From Chromatiaceae bacterium (GTDB lineage Bacteria; Pseudomonadota; Gammaproteobacteria; Chromatiales; Chromatiaceae), in contig JAFGTZ010000418.1 of NCBI GenBank assembly GCA_016938795.1, forward strand, positions 1 through 5,405: DNA of 5,405 bases, given 5' to 3'. Of the stretch, positions 1 through 5,405 are shown in pieces. The translations under genes were made by a program, and so were the position numbers. The notes below the pieces were generated by a model. The model was not told where the DNA came from, ran no database searches, and was given only the letters and a program-made list of their open reading frames with translations. Within the stretch, counting starts at the first letter, position 1. The number at the start of each line of letters is the position of its first letter.

Positions 1-80
1 CCCCGTGGCCATCACCCAGCCCGGAGCGGTCAAGGAATACCAAACAACTGCTTTGCGATTGGTCTACATCAACCCGCCAC

Positions 81-88
81 AGGAGGAG
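81..88 (+). promoter_or_regulatory. Strong Shine-Dalgarno-like site, displaced from its start codon
   Basis: The sequence AGGAGGAG is a near-ideal anti-SD match, but no ATG, GTG or TTG follows within the usual 4-12 bases. The next start codon is the Sel1 gene's ATG at 132, 43 bases downstream. A GC-rich inverted repeat (90-122) fills almost all of that gap. If it folds, the effective distance to the ATG is about 10 bases. It may therefore be the functional but split ribosome binding site of the Sel1 gene; otherwise it is a chance purine run. Confidence 0.45.
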
Positions 89-89
89 A

Positions 90-122
90 GCGCGAGCGGC
101 GCATCAGCGCCCAGCTTCGCGC
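90..122 (+). promoter_or_regulatory. Predicted leader hairpin between RBS and start codon
   Basis: Bases 98-102 (GGCGC) pair with 107-111 (GCGCC) around the tetraloop ATCA at 103-106. Bases 96-97 pair with 114-115, leaving 112-113 bulged. Bases 90-95 (GCGCGA) pair with 117-122 (TCGCGC), leaving 116 bulged. That gives 13 pairs, 12 of them G-C. No T-run follows, so it is not a Rho-independent terminator. Its position, one base after the Shine-Dalgarno-like site and nine bases before ATG 132, suggests it shortens the effective spacing. Pairing was worked out by hand; no folding energy was computed. Confidence 0.5.
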
Positions 123-131
123 AACACGCCC

Positions 132-587
132 ATGACTCAAGACACCCAAGCCGACCCCCAGGGTCTCGACATGACGCTCGCAAGCGGCATCGCGGCCTTC
201 GAATCGAAGCAATTTTCGCGCGCCGGCGCCCTGCTCGGGCCACTGGCCGAACAGGGTGATCCGGAGGCCCAATATCGCATCGCTATCATGGCCCAGAACG
301 GGCTTGGCATGGTGGCCAATCCAGCGCTGGCCTTGCGCTACATGCGCGCTGCCGCCGAGGCGGGGCTCGGGCTCGCGCAGCATGGTCTGGGCTTCATGTA
401 CATGGAGGGCGAGTGCACCGCGCCCGATCCCGAACAGGCCGTGGCCTGGTTCAGTCGCGCGGCCGATCAGGGGCTCATCGGCTCGCTCACCACCCTGGCC
501 ATGATGTACGAGCAGGGACGCGGCGTGGAGCGCAACCAGGCCGAGGCGGATCGACTCTATCGGCTGGCCGGCTTCGAAGAACGTTAA
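132..587 (+). CDS. Sel1-like repeat (SLR) protein, 151 aa
   Basis: This small all-helical protein is built from Sel1-like repeats, a TPR-related alpha/alpha solenoid that usually serves as a protein-protein interaction scaffold. A degenerate first repeat covers roughly residues 17-43 (ending LAEQGD). Clear repeats follow at 44-79 (AQYRIAIMAQNGLG, then ALRYMRAAAEAG), 80-115 (GLGFMYMEGE, then AVAWFSRAADQG) and 116-147 (LAMMYEQGRGVERN, then ADRLYRLA). There is no signal peptide or membrane segment, so it is probably cytoplasmic; the partner is unknown. ATG 132 has no SD at normal spacing, only the displaced site at 81-88. ATG 171 (138 aa) is a real alternative, with a weak AGGG seven bases upstream and all repeats kept. 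The gene converges on rarA and shares stop-codon bases with it. Family assignment is firm; specific function is not inferable. Confidence 0.88.
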   Translation: MTQDTQADPQGLDMTLASGIAAFESKQFSRAGALLGPLAEQGDPEAQYRIAIMAQNGLGMVANPALALRYMRAAAEAGLGLAQHGLGFMYMEGECTAPDPEQAVAWFSRAADQGLIGSLTTLAMMYEQGRGVERNQAEADRLYRLAGFEER

Positions 588-1882
588 GACTCATGGCGCG
601 CCGCCTGATCGAGCGCACGCAGACGTTCGAGCTTCTCGCGCAGGCGAATCTCCAGCCCCCGATCCACGGGCGCGTAATAGCGCCGCTCGCCGAGCGCCTC
701 GGGGAAATAGGTCTCGCCCGCTGCATAGGCGTGCGGCTCGTCGTGGGCATAGCGATAGGCGCGCCCATGACCCAGCTCCTTCATGAGCGCAGTCGGGGCA
801 TTGCGCAGATGCAGGGGCACGGGCAGGGAGCCCGAGGAGCGCGCCTCGGCAAGCGCGGCCTTCCAGGCGGTATAGACGGCATTGCTCTTCGCGGCGCAGG
901 CCAGATAAAGCGTTGCCTGCGCCAGCGCCAGTTCACCCTCGGGCGAACCAAGCCGCGCCTGCGCCTCCCAGGCGTCGATGGCGAGCGCCAGGGCGCGCGG
1001 ATCGGCATTGCCGATGTCTTCGCTTGCAATGCGCACCAGCCGACGCGCCAGATAGAGCGGATCGCAACCGCCGTCAATCATGCGCGCCAGCCAATAGAGG
1101 GCGGCATCCGGAGCCGAGCCGCGCACCGCCTTGTGCAGCGCCGAGATCTGGTCATAGAAGAGATCGCCGCCCCGGTCAAAACGGCGCACCGAATCGCCCA
1201 GTACGGACTCCACCGCAACGCGACCGATGCGCCCCTCGCGCGCGGCGGCAGCGGCCAGTTCGAGCAGATTGAGCGCACGTCGGGCATCGCCGTCGGCAGC
1301 GCGCGCGATGAGCGCCGCCGCCTCGTCATCGAGCCCCAGCCCGCGTGCGCCGAGCCCCTGCTCGGCATCGGCGAGCGCCGCTTGGAGGATGGCCGCCAGA
1401 TCGGCCTCGCCAAGCGGCTCCAGTACATGGACCCGGGCGCGCGAGAGCAGCGCGTTGTTGAGCGCGAAGGAGGGATTTTCGGTGGTGGCCCCAATGAAAA
1501 CAAAGGTGCCATCCTCGACATGCGGCAGCAGCGCGTCCTGCTGCGCCTTGTTGAAACGATGCACCTCGTCGATAAAGAGCAGGCTTGCGCGACCCTCCTC
1601 GGCGCGCAGCCGCTGCGCCACGGCCACCGCCTCGCGAATCTCCTTCACCCCCGCGAGCACCGCCGAGAGGGTCATGAAGTGCGCCTCGCCCTCGCGAGCC
1701 ATGAGGCGCGCGAGCGTGGTCTTGCCACTGCCCGGTGGCCCCCAAAGAATCATGGAATAGAGCGCGCCATTCTCGATGGCGCACCGCAGCGGACTCCCCG
1801 GCGCGAGCAGCCCGCTCTGACCACGGAAGGCGTCAAGGGTGCGCGGACGCACCCGTTCGGCGAGCGGCGCAGCGCGGCTCAT
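584..1882 (-). CDS. rarA: Replication-associated recombination protein A (RarA/MgsA), AAA+ ATPase, 432 aa
   Basis: RarA belongs to the clamp-loader-related AAA+ family of RarA/Mgs1/WRNIP1. It acts in the cytoplasm at stalled or gapped replication forks. Visible motifs: PLAERVRP near residue 6, Walker A GPPGSGKTT at 48-56, SAVLAGVKEIREA at 73-85, Walker B LLFIDEVHRFNKAQQD at 101-116, sensor 1 GATTENPSF at 131-139, arginine-finger region LLSRARV at 145-151 and sensor 2 GDARRALN at 198-205. The C-terminal tetramerisation part follows, with ISALHKAVRGSAPDAALYW at 246-264, then IASEDIGNADPRAL, NAVYTAW and HLRNAPTALMKELGHG. E. coli RarA is 447 aa; this one is complete and slightly shorter at the N-terminus. 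ATG 1882 is the only in-frame ATG or GTG after the lolA stop and before the conserved N-terminus. It lacks a good SD and lies in a predicted hairpin loop, which suggests coupling to lolA. The gene ends tail-to-tail with the Sel1 gene. Confidence 0.97.
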   Translation of the reverse strand: MSRAAPLAERVRPRTLDAFRGQSGLLAPGSPLRCAIENGALYSMILWGPPGSGKTTLARLMAREGEAHFMTLSAVLAGVKEIREAVAVAQRLRAEEGRASLLFIDEVHRFNKAQQDALLPHVEDGTFVFIGATTENPSFALNNALLSRARVHVLEPLGEADLAAILQAALADAEQGLGARGLGLDDEAAALIARAADGDARRALNLLELAAAAAREGRIGRVAVESVLGDSVRRFDRGGDLFYDQISALHKAVRGSAPDAALYWLARMIDGGCDPLYLARRLVRIASEDIGNADPRALALAIDAWEAQARLGSPEGELALAQATLYLACAAKSNAVYTAWKAALAEARSSGSLPVPLHLRNAPTALMKELGHGRAYRYAHDEPHAYAAGETYFPEALGERRYYAPVDRGLEIRLREKLERLRALDQAARHES

Positions 1883-1901
1883 GACCGCCGCACACCGCTC
1901 G
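1861..1901 (-). promoter_or_regulatory. Predicted hairpin around the rarA translation start
   Basis: In the transcript, CGAGCGG (1901-1895) pairs with CCGCUCG (1867-1861). Inside it, GUGCGGC (1893-1887) pairs with GCCGCGC (1878-1872), with one G-U pair. An asymmetric internal loop of 1 and 4 bases separates the two 7-bp stems. The apical loop GGUCAUGA (1886-1879) contains the rarA AUG. No Shine-Dalgarno precedes the start. The arrangement would limit independent initiation, so ribosomes arriving from lolA, whose stop is at 1912-1910, would have to open it. Hand-derived pairing only; GC-rich DNA makes such stems fairly easy by chance. Confidence 0.4.
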
Positions 1902-1909
1902 GAGCCGAT

Positions 1910-2545
1910 TCAATCGAGCGAGATGAACTCATTCATCAACCTCTGATCGACGGCGAAAAGCCCAGCATCGAGCGCCTCGTTGCGCTTGATCGCGCTGAAA
2001 TTCAGCCGAGTCGTCTGACCGAAGCTGTCTTCCATGATGAGGCTTTCGAGCCCCTCCGCCCCGAAGCCGAGTTCGATCCGCGTGACATCGCTCTCGCTCG
2101 CACGCGGGATAAGTTCCACCCAGTCGCGCCCGTCGCTACTCTCGATAGGCGCCGCCTCGAAATGGCGTTCGATGGGGCCGGGTTCAGTGAGCAGCAGGGC
2201 CGGGGTGCCAGCGAGCGCCTTGTCCTGTGACTGGTGCGTCACCTGATCGAGCTCCAGGTCATGCACATAGACGCGCGAGCCATCGGCGATGATGACCTGG
2301 CGTTGCGGCGCATCGTACTCCCAGCGAAAACGTCCTGGGCGCGACACCCAGAAGACACCGCTCGATTCGCTCAGGCGACTGCGCTCGGCGTTGAAGGTGA
2401 ACTGCTCGAAACGCGCCGTCAGGCTCTCCAGGTCATCGAGATAAGCGTTGACACGCTCGGCGCCCGACTCGGCTAGAACCAGGGATGGAAAAGCCAGACA
2501 GAACACGACAGAGACGAACAGGGCGACGGAACGCGACATCAACAT
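1910..2545 (-). CDS. lolA: Outer-membrane lipoprotein carrier protein LolA, 211 aa
   Basis: LolA is the periplasmic chaperone that takes lipoproteins released from the inner membrane by LolCDE and hands them to LolB at the outer membrane. Residues 1-25 form a Sec signal peptide: a short basic N-end, the hydrophobic core VALFVSVVFCLAF, and a likely cleavage after LVLA before ESG. The Cys at 16 is inside the core and not in a lipobox, so this is not a lipoprotein. The mature part has family features: ARFEQ near 44-48, GVFWVSRPGRFRWEY at 63-77 (R69 aligns with functional Arg43 of mature E. coli LolA) and VIIADGSRVYVHD at 84-96. Mature length of about 186 aa matches the family. I chose ATG 2545 because AGAGGA (2554-2559) lies eight bases upstream. 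GTG 2563 would overlap ftsK and add six polar residues before the signal peptide; ATG 2539 is also possible. Its stop is in frame with rarA. Confidence 0.95.
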   Translation of the reverse strand: MLMSRSVALFVSVVFCLAFPSLVLAESGAERVNAYLDDLESLTARFEQFTFNAERSRLSESSGVFWVSRPGRFRWEYDAPQRQVIIADGSRVYVHDLELDQVTHQSQDKALAGTPALLLTEPGPIERHFEAAPIESSDGRDWVELIPRASESDVTRIELGFGAEGLESLIMEDSFGQTTRLNFSAIKRNEALDAGLFAVDQRLMNEFISLD

Positions 2546-2549
2546 GGCA

Positions 2550-5336
2550 TTATTCCTCTTCACGGGAGGGCACCAGCACCTCGCGGTTGCCGTTGGTTTC
2601 GGCGGGACTCACGATACCGATACGCTCCATCTCCTCGATCATGCGCGCGGCACGGTTATAGCCGATCTTGAGCCGGCGCTGCACACCCGAGATGGAAGCG
2701 CGGCGGGTTTCCAGCACAATCTGCACCGCCTCGTCGAACAAGGGGTCGGTGTCCTCGGTGTCGCCGCCCCCGCGCGGCTCGGGGTCGATGCCGGGCAGGG
2801 TCTCGGTCGGCTCGCGCAGCACGTCCTCGATGTAGTCGGGTGTGCCGCAGCGCTTGAGATAATCGACCACATGATGCACCTCGTGGTCATCGACAAAGGC
2901 CCCATGCACGCGCTCGGGGATGTTCGAGCCGGGCGGCAGATAGAGCATGTCGCCATGGCCGAGCAGTTGCTCGGCGCCCATCTGATCGAGAATGGTGCGC
3001 GAGTCGATACGCGAGGACACCTGGAAGGCCATGCGTGTGGGAATGTTGGCCTTGATGAGTCCGGTGAGCACATCGACCGAGGGGCGCTGGGTGGCGAGCA
3101 GCAGATGAATGCCCGAGGCGCGCGCCTTCTGCGCGAGCCGCGCGATCAACTCCTCCACCTTCTTGCCCACCACCATCATCATGTCGGCCAGCTCGTCAAT
3201 GATGACCACGATATAGGGCAGATGATCGAGCGGCGGCGCCTCGCCGAGCGCGGGATCCCAGGTCGGATCCGGGATGGGCGTGCCGGCCGCCTCGGCCTCG
3301 GCCACCTGACGGTTGTAGCCCGCGATGTTGCGCACCCCGAGCTTGGCCATGAGCCGATAGCGCCGCTCCATCTCGCCCACGCACCAGCGCAGCGCGTTGG
3401 CGGCCTCCTTCATGTCGGTCACCACCGGGGTGAGCAGATGCGGAATGCCCTCGTAGACCGAGAGTTCCAGCATCTTGGGATCGACCATGATGAGGCGCAC
3501 ATCGCGCGGGCTTGCCTTGTAGAGCAGGCTGAGGATCATGGCGTTGATGGCTACCGATTTGCCCGAGCCCGTGGTGCCGGCGATGAGCGCGTGCGGCATG
3601 CGCGCCAGATCGGCCACCACCGGCTGGCCGGCAATGTTGGTGCCTAGCCCCAGGGTCAGGGGCGACTTGGACTGCTGCCAGTTCTCGGCGCCGAAGATTT
3701 CGCGCAGAAACACAATCTCGCGCTGTTCGTTGGGAATCTCTAGGCCGATGAGCGACTTGCCCGGAATCACCTCGACCACGCGCACGCTGATGGTGGAGAG
3801 CGCGCGCGCCAGATCCTTGGCGAGCCCGGTAATCTTGCTGACCTTGGTGCCCGGCGCCAGATCAATCTCGAAGAGCGTCACCACAGGCCCGGGATAAACG
3901 GCCTCCACAGTCGCATCGACCCCAAAGTCGGCAAGCCGCAGCTCAACCTGGTTCGACAGCTCGTCGAGCTGCGCCTCCGTGTAACCACGCCCGCTTTTGC
4001 GCGGCGCGTCGAGCAGCTCCAGCGGGGGCGGCAGGGTAGCCGTAACCGGTGGTTCCGATTCAGGCGCTGGTTCGGGCTGAAGGCTCAGGCGCGGTGGATC
4101 AGGGAGCGGCGCCTCGTCCTCTTCGACGTGCTGTTCATCATCGAGCGCCTCATCGTTCAGCCTCTCAAGGCGGCTTCCCGTGAAGGACGCCGGCGGCGGC
4201 ATGGCGGAGTGCTCATCGGGCTCGCTCAGCGTCTCGATGTCGAATGCCTCGGGCAGAGGCGCGGCAACCGGCGCTTCGGCACTCTCACCCGCGTCAGGAT
4301 GCGCGCGCACGGGTTCGAGCCCGAGCGCCTCCAGCTCGCGCGACACCTCGAGCGCCTGCAAAGACTCAGGCTTAGAGTTAGGCTCAGGCTCAGCAGGGTG
4401 GGGCTCGGGCGCGGACAGATCGGGCTCCGTCTGCTGGCCCGACACAGGCGTTGTCGCAGCGCCAACGCGCAGAAAATCCGGCAGTGCTTCAATACGATCG
4501 AGCATGGGCTCAGGCGCTTGCGACGGGGAGGCTGGCGCCTCCTCATGCAGGGCATCACGCACCGCCGCCGGCAACACCTCGCGAACCGAGCGCGCACGCC
4601 GTGGCGGAATCAGGCTGTCAGCCTCGTGAGGATCGAGCAGATTGAGCGCAGCGGGCAGCCCCTCGGGACTCAGCGCGGGCAGGTCGCGCCCGCGCCTGAA
4701 CCAGCTGCGGGCCTCCTCCAGCGCCTCGCGCACCGAGCGCCATGCCTGAAGCACGGACGCGCCCGTGCGGTCGAGAAGCTTCAGCCAGGAAATCCCCCAA
4801 AACAGGGTCATGCCCACCAAGAGCGCGCCCCCGAGCAGCAGATCGCTGCCTGGCACATTAAAGGCATCAAGCATCATACCGCTCAGACTGCGCCCAAGGG
4901 CGCCGCCCGTGCCGTTTTCCAGACCCGCGCCCAGTGCGCCAAGGTGAATAGACGCCAGGGCACTACCCGCCAGCAGTGTGAGCAGAAAGCCCAGCCAGCG
5001 CAGCGATAACACCCAGGGGCGCGGCTCGGACGCATGCTCGCGCCCGCGAAAGATCAGCCAGGCGCTCCACCCCACCAGCACGGGTATCAGATAGGCGAAA
5101 AAACCCAAGAGATAGAAGGTTGCGTCGGCAAACCAGGCCCCGGCGGGCCCGGCTGCATTGCGCACCCGCTCCACATCGCCCACATGCGACCAGCCAGGAT
5201 CATCCGGGTGATAGCTCGCAAGCGCCAGCAGCAGATAGAGCGCCGCGCACATCAGGCTCCACATGGCCCCCTCGCGCAGCGCGCGCTCGACATGATCGCT
5301 GAAACTGAGTTGTCCCCGACGTCTTGCCTGTGCCAT
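2550..5336 (-). CDS. ftsK: DNA translocase FtsK, 928 aa
   Basis: FtsK is the septum-anchored, ATP-driven double-stranded-DNA pump that links division to terminus segregation and activates XerCD at dif. The N-terminal domain has four likely membrane helices, about residues 25-42, 68-95, 110-132 and 163-185. A Pro/Glu/Ala-rich linker spans about 190-450, far shorter than in the 1329-aa E. coli protein. The RecA-like motor starts near GYTEAQLDELS at 451, with Walker A GTTGSGKS at 587-594 and Walker B IIDELAD (D714, E715). Strongly conserved LIARLAQKARASGIHLLLATQRPS and SRIDSRTILDQMGAEQLLG stretches follow. The gamma winged-helix domain lies at about 865-922. Its GYNRAARMIEEME keeps N894, R898 and E901, equivalent to E. 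coli N1296, R1300 and E1303, which read KOPS. The start is fixed by AGGAGGA four bases upstream. Apparently intact first gene of the ftsK-lolA-rarA operon. Confidence 0.98.
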   Translation of the reverse strand: MAQARRRGQLSFSDHVERALREGAMWSLMCAALYLLLALASYHPDDPGWSHVGDVERVRNAAGPAGAWFADATFYLLGFFAYLIPVLVGWSAWLIFRGREHASEPRPWVLSLRWLGFLLTLLAGSALASIHLGALGAGLENGTGGALGRSLSGMMLDAFNVPGSDLLLGGALLVGMTLFWGISWLKLLDRTGASVLQAWRSVREALEEARSWFRRGRDLPALSPEGLPAALNLLDPHEADSLIPPRRARSVREVLPAAVRDALHEEAPASPSQAPEPMLDRIEALPDFLRVGAATTPVSGQQTEPDLSAPEPHPAEPEPNSKPESLQALEVSRELEALGLEPVRAHPDAGESAEAPVAAPLPEAFDIETLSEPDEHSAMPPPASFTGSRLERLNDEALDDEQHVEEDEAPLPDPPRLSLQPEPAPESEPPVTATLPPPLELLDAPRKSGRGYTEAQLDELSNQVELRLADFGVDATVEAVYPGPVVTLFEIDLAPGTKVSKITGLAKDLARALSTISVRVVEVIPGKSLIGLEIPNEQREIVFLREIFGAENWQQSKSPLTLGLGTNIAGQPVVADLARMPHALIAGTTGSGKSVAINAMILSLLYKASPRDVRLIMVDPKMLELSVYEGIPHLLTPVVTDMKEAANALRWCVGEMERRYRLMAKLGVRNIAGYNRQVAEAEAAGTPIPDPTWDPALGEAPPLDHLPYIVVIIDELADMMMVVGKKVEELIARLAQKARASGIHLLLATQRPSVDVLTGLIKANIPTRMAFQVSSRIDSRTILDQMGAEQLLGHGDMLYLPPGSNIPERVHGAFVDDHEVHHVVDYLKRCGTPDYIEDVLREPTETLPGIDPEPRGGGDTEDTDPLFDEAVQIVLETRRASISGVQRRLKIGYNRAARMIEEMERIGIVSPAETNGNREVLVPSREEE
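2554..2559 (-). promoter_or_regulatory. Ribosome binding site of lolA inside the ftsK 3' end
   Basis: AGAGGA, formed by the last Glu codons of ftsK, lies eight bases upstream of ATG 2545. The ftsK stop TAA (2552-2550) sits between this site and the lolA start, so ribosomes finishing ftsK terminate on top of the lolA initiation region. This supports translational coupling and is the reason for preferring ATG 2545 over GTG 2563. Confidence 0.6.
4362..4391 (-). repeat. Imperfect 6-bp tandem repeat in the ftsK linker
   Basis: Five consecutive hexamers on the coding strand read GAGCCT, GAGCCT, AACTCT, AAGCCT, GAGTCT. They encode residues 316-325 (EPEPNSKPES). The units share T-ending codons (CCT, TCT) while neighbouring linker segments use C- or G-ending codons more, which suggests local expansion by replication slippage followed by drift. 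Any gain or loss of a unit would keep the FtsK reading frame. Confidence 0.6.
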
Positions 5337-5340
5337 GCGC

Positions 5341-5347
5341 TCCTCCT
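5341..5347 (-). promoter_or_regulatory. Ribosome binding site of ftsK
   Basis: AGGAGGA lies four bases upstream of ATG 5336 (separated by GCGC) and is preceded by an AU-rich stretch that should stay unstructured. It is a near-consensus site and the strongest initiation signal of the operon. It fixes the ftsK start. Confidence 0.85.
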
Positions 5348-5363
5348 AAAAATTACGCGATCC

Positions 5364-5394
5364 ATTATAGCCTTACCGCGACTTGTTCGCGCAA
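5364..5394 (-). promoter_or_regulatory. Probable sigma-70 promoter of the ftsK-lolA-rarA operon
   Basis: A perfect TATAAT (-10) lies at 5369-5364 on the minus strand, in the least GC-rich part of the window. The best -35 candidate is TTGCGC at 5394-5389, four of six matches to TTGACA, but with a 19-base spacer that is longer than the optimal 17. Expected transcription start is near 5357, giving a leader of about 20 bases before ATG 5336. No extended -10 TG and no LexA-type CTGT-N8-ACAG palindrome is visible. E. coli ftsK has a LexA-controlled promoter; nothing here suggests that. The weak -35 leaves room for an activator or low basal activity. Confidence 0.65.
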
Positions 5395-5405
5395 ATTGTT
5401 GGAAG

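Larger units (their letters stand above)
1..131. other. Upstream region without a supported gene
   Basis: I see no gene here that I can defend. Frames 1, 2 and 3 of the plus strand are all open, but over so short a GC-rich stretch that means little. Frame 2, from the GTG at position 5, reads fairly protein-like for about 28 codons and then turns Arg/Ser/His-rich and runs out of frame through the Sel1 gene to 259. Frame 1 ends in a TGA at 133-135 that overlaps the Sel1 ATG as ATGA. The first 80 bases are less GC-rich than the rest. I found no convincing -35/-10 pair. The right half holds the Shine-Dalgarno-like site and hairpin listed separately. Confidence 0.5.

Noticed and set aside
555..640. 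Possible bidirectional terminator between the Sel1 gene and rarA
   Set aside because: Only short palindromes (CTTCGAAG, GGCGCGCC) are present; there is no stable stem followed by a T-run on either strand.
1907..1917. Short palindrome CGATTCAATCG at the end of lolA as an operator or terminator
   Set aside because: Five-base arms with a one-base centre, formed by ordinary codons and the stop; no T-run and no matching site elsewhere.
413..2230. A 605-codon plus-strand open frame across rarA and lolA
   Set aside because: It is codon-aligned antisense to both genes, where stops require TTA, CTA or TCA sense codons that are rare here. It crosses the gene junction only because both genes share a frame. 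Composition is Arg-rich with no recognisable domain, while the minus strand has textbook RarA and LolA motifs.
821..2800. Two exact GGGCAGGG matches to the E. coli KOPS motif GGGNAGGG on the plus strand (821-828 and 2793-2800), none on the minus strand
   Set aside because: FtsK here keeps the KOPS-reading residues, so the motif is relevant, but about one match per strand is expected by chance in 5.4 kb of GC-rich DNA. Strand bias cannot be judged from two sites.
2448..3647. A 399-codon plus-strand open frame inside ftsK
   Set aside because: Codon-aligned antisense shadow of the conserved FtsK motor; rich in His, Arg and Gly with no domain signature.
4128..5009. A 293-codon plus-strand open frame opposite the FtsK N-terminus and linker
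   Set aside because: Same antisense effect; low-complexity Arg, Gln and Leu repeats mirror the linker's Pro/Glu/Ala codons.
5337..5405. LexA box or other SOS site upstream of ftsK, as in E. coli
   Set aside because: No CTGT-N8-ACAG-type palindrome could be found in the available upstream sequence.

Overview
This GC-rich window reads as a chromosomal housekeeping segment from a gammaproteobacterium. The main evidence is the order ftsK-lolA-rarA on the minus strand, the same as in E. coli and many relatives. The protein details also fit: an FtsK with four membrane segments and a C-terminal DNA-reading domain, a periplasmic LolA, and a canonical RarA. High GC and the protein flavour would suit a Chromatiales-type lineage (purple sulfur bacteria and relatives), but that placement is an impression, not something the window proves.

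Layout, from right to left along transcription of the main operon: a short AT-richer region (5337-5405) carries a perfect TATAAT -10 hexamer and a strong ribosome binding site. Then come ftsK (5336-2550), lolA (2545-1910, four bases after the ftsK stop) and rarA (1882-584, 27 bases after the lolA stop). All three look intact and are packed tightly enough to be one transcript. On the plus strand a small Sel1-repeat protein gene (132-587) runs head-on into rarA, and the two stop codons share four bases (TTAA). The leftmost 131 bases hold no gene I can support, but they contain the unusual leader of the Sel1 gene.

Functionally, FtsK couples septum formation to chromosome dimer resolution and terminus segregation. 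LolA ferries outer-membrane lipoproteins across the periplasm. RarA is a clamp-loader-like AAA+ ATPase acting at stalled replication forks. They are conserved neighbours rather than one pathway. The Sel1 protein is probably a soluble helical scaffold of unknown partner and sits where serS follows rarA in E. coli.

I found no mobile element, CRISPR array, tRNA, rRNA or new multi-gene system. The points most worth a second look are at RNA level: a hairpin lying exactly between an orphan strong Shine-Dalgarno and the Sel1 start codon; a two-stage hairpin that puts the rarA start codon in its loop; and an imperfect 6-bp tandem repeat in the ftsK linker. Long plus-strand open frames through the operon are antisense shadows.
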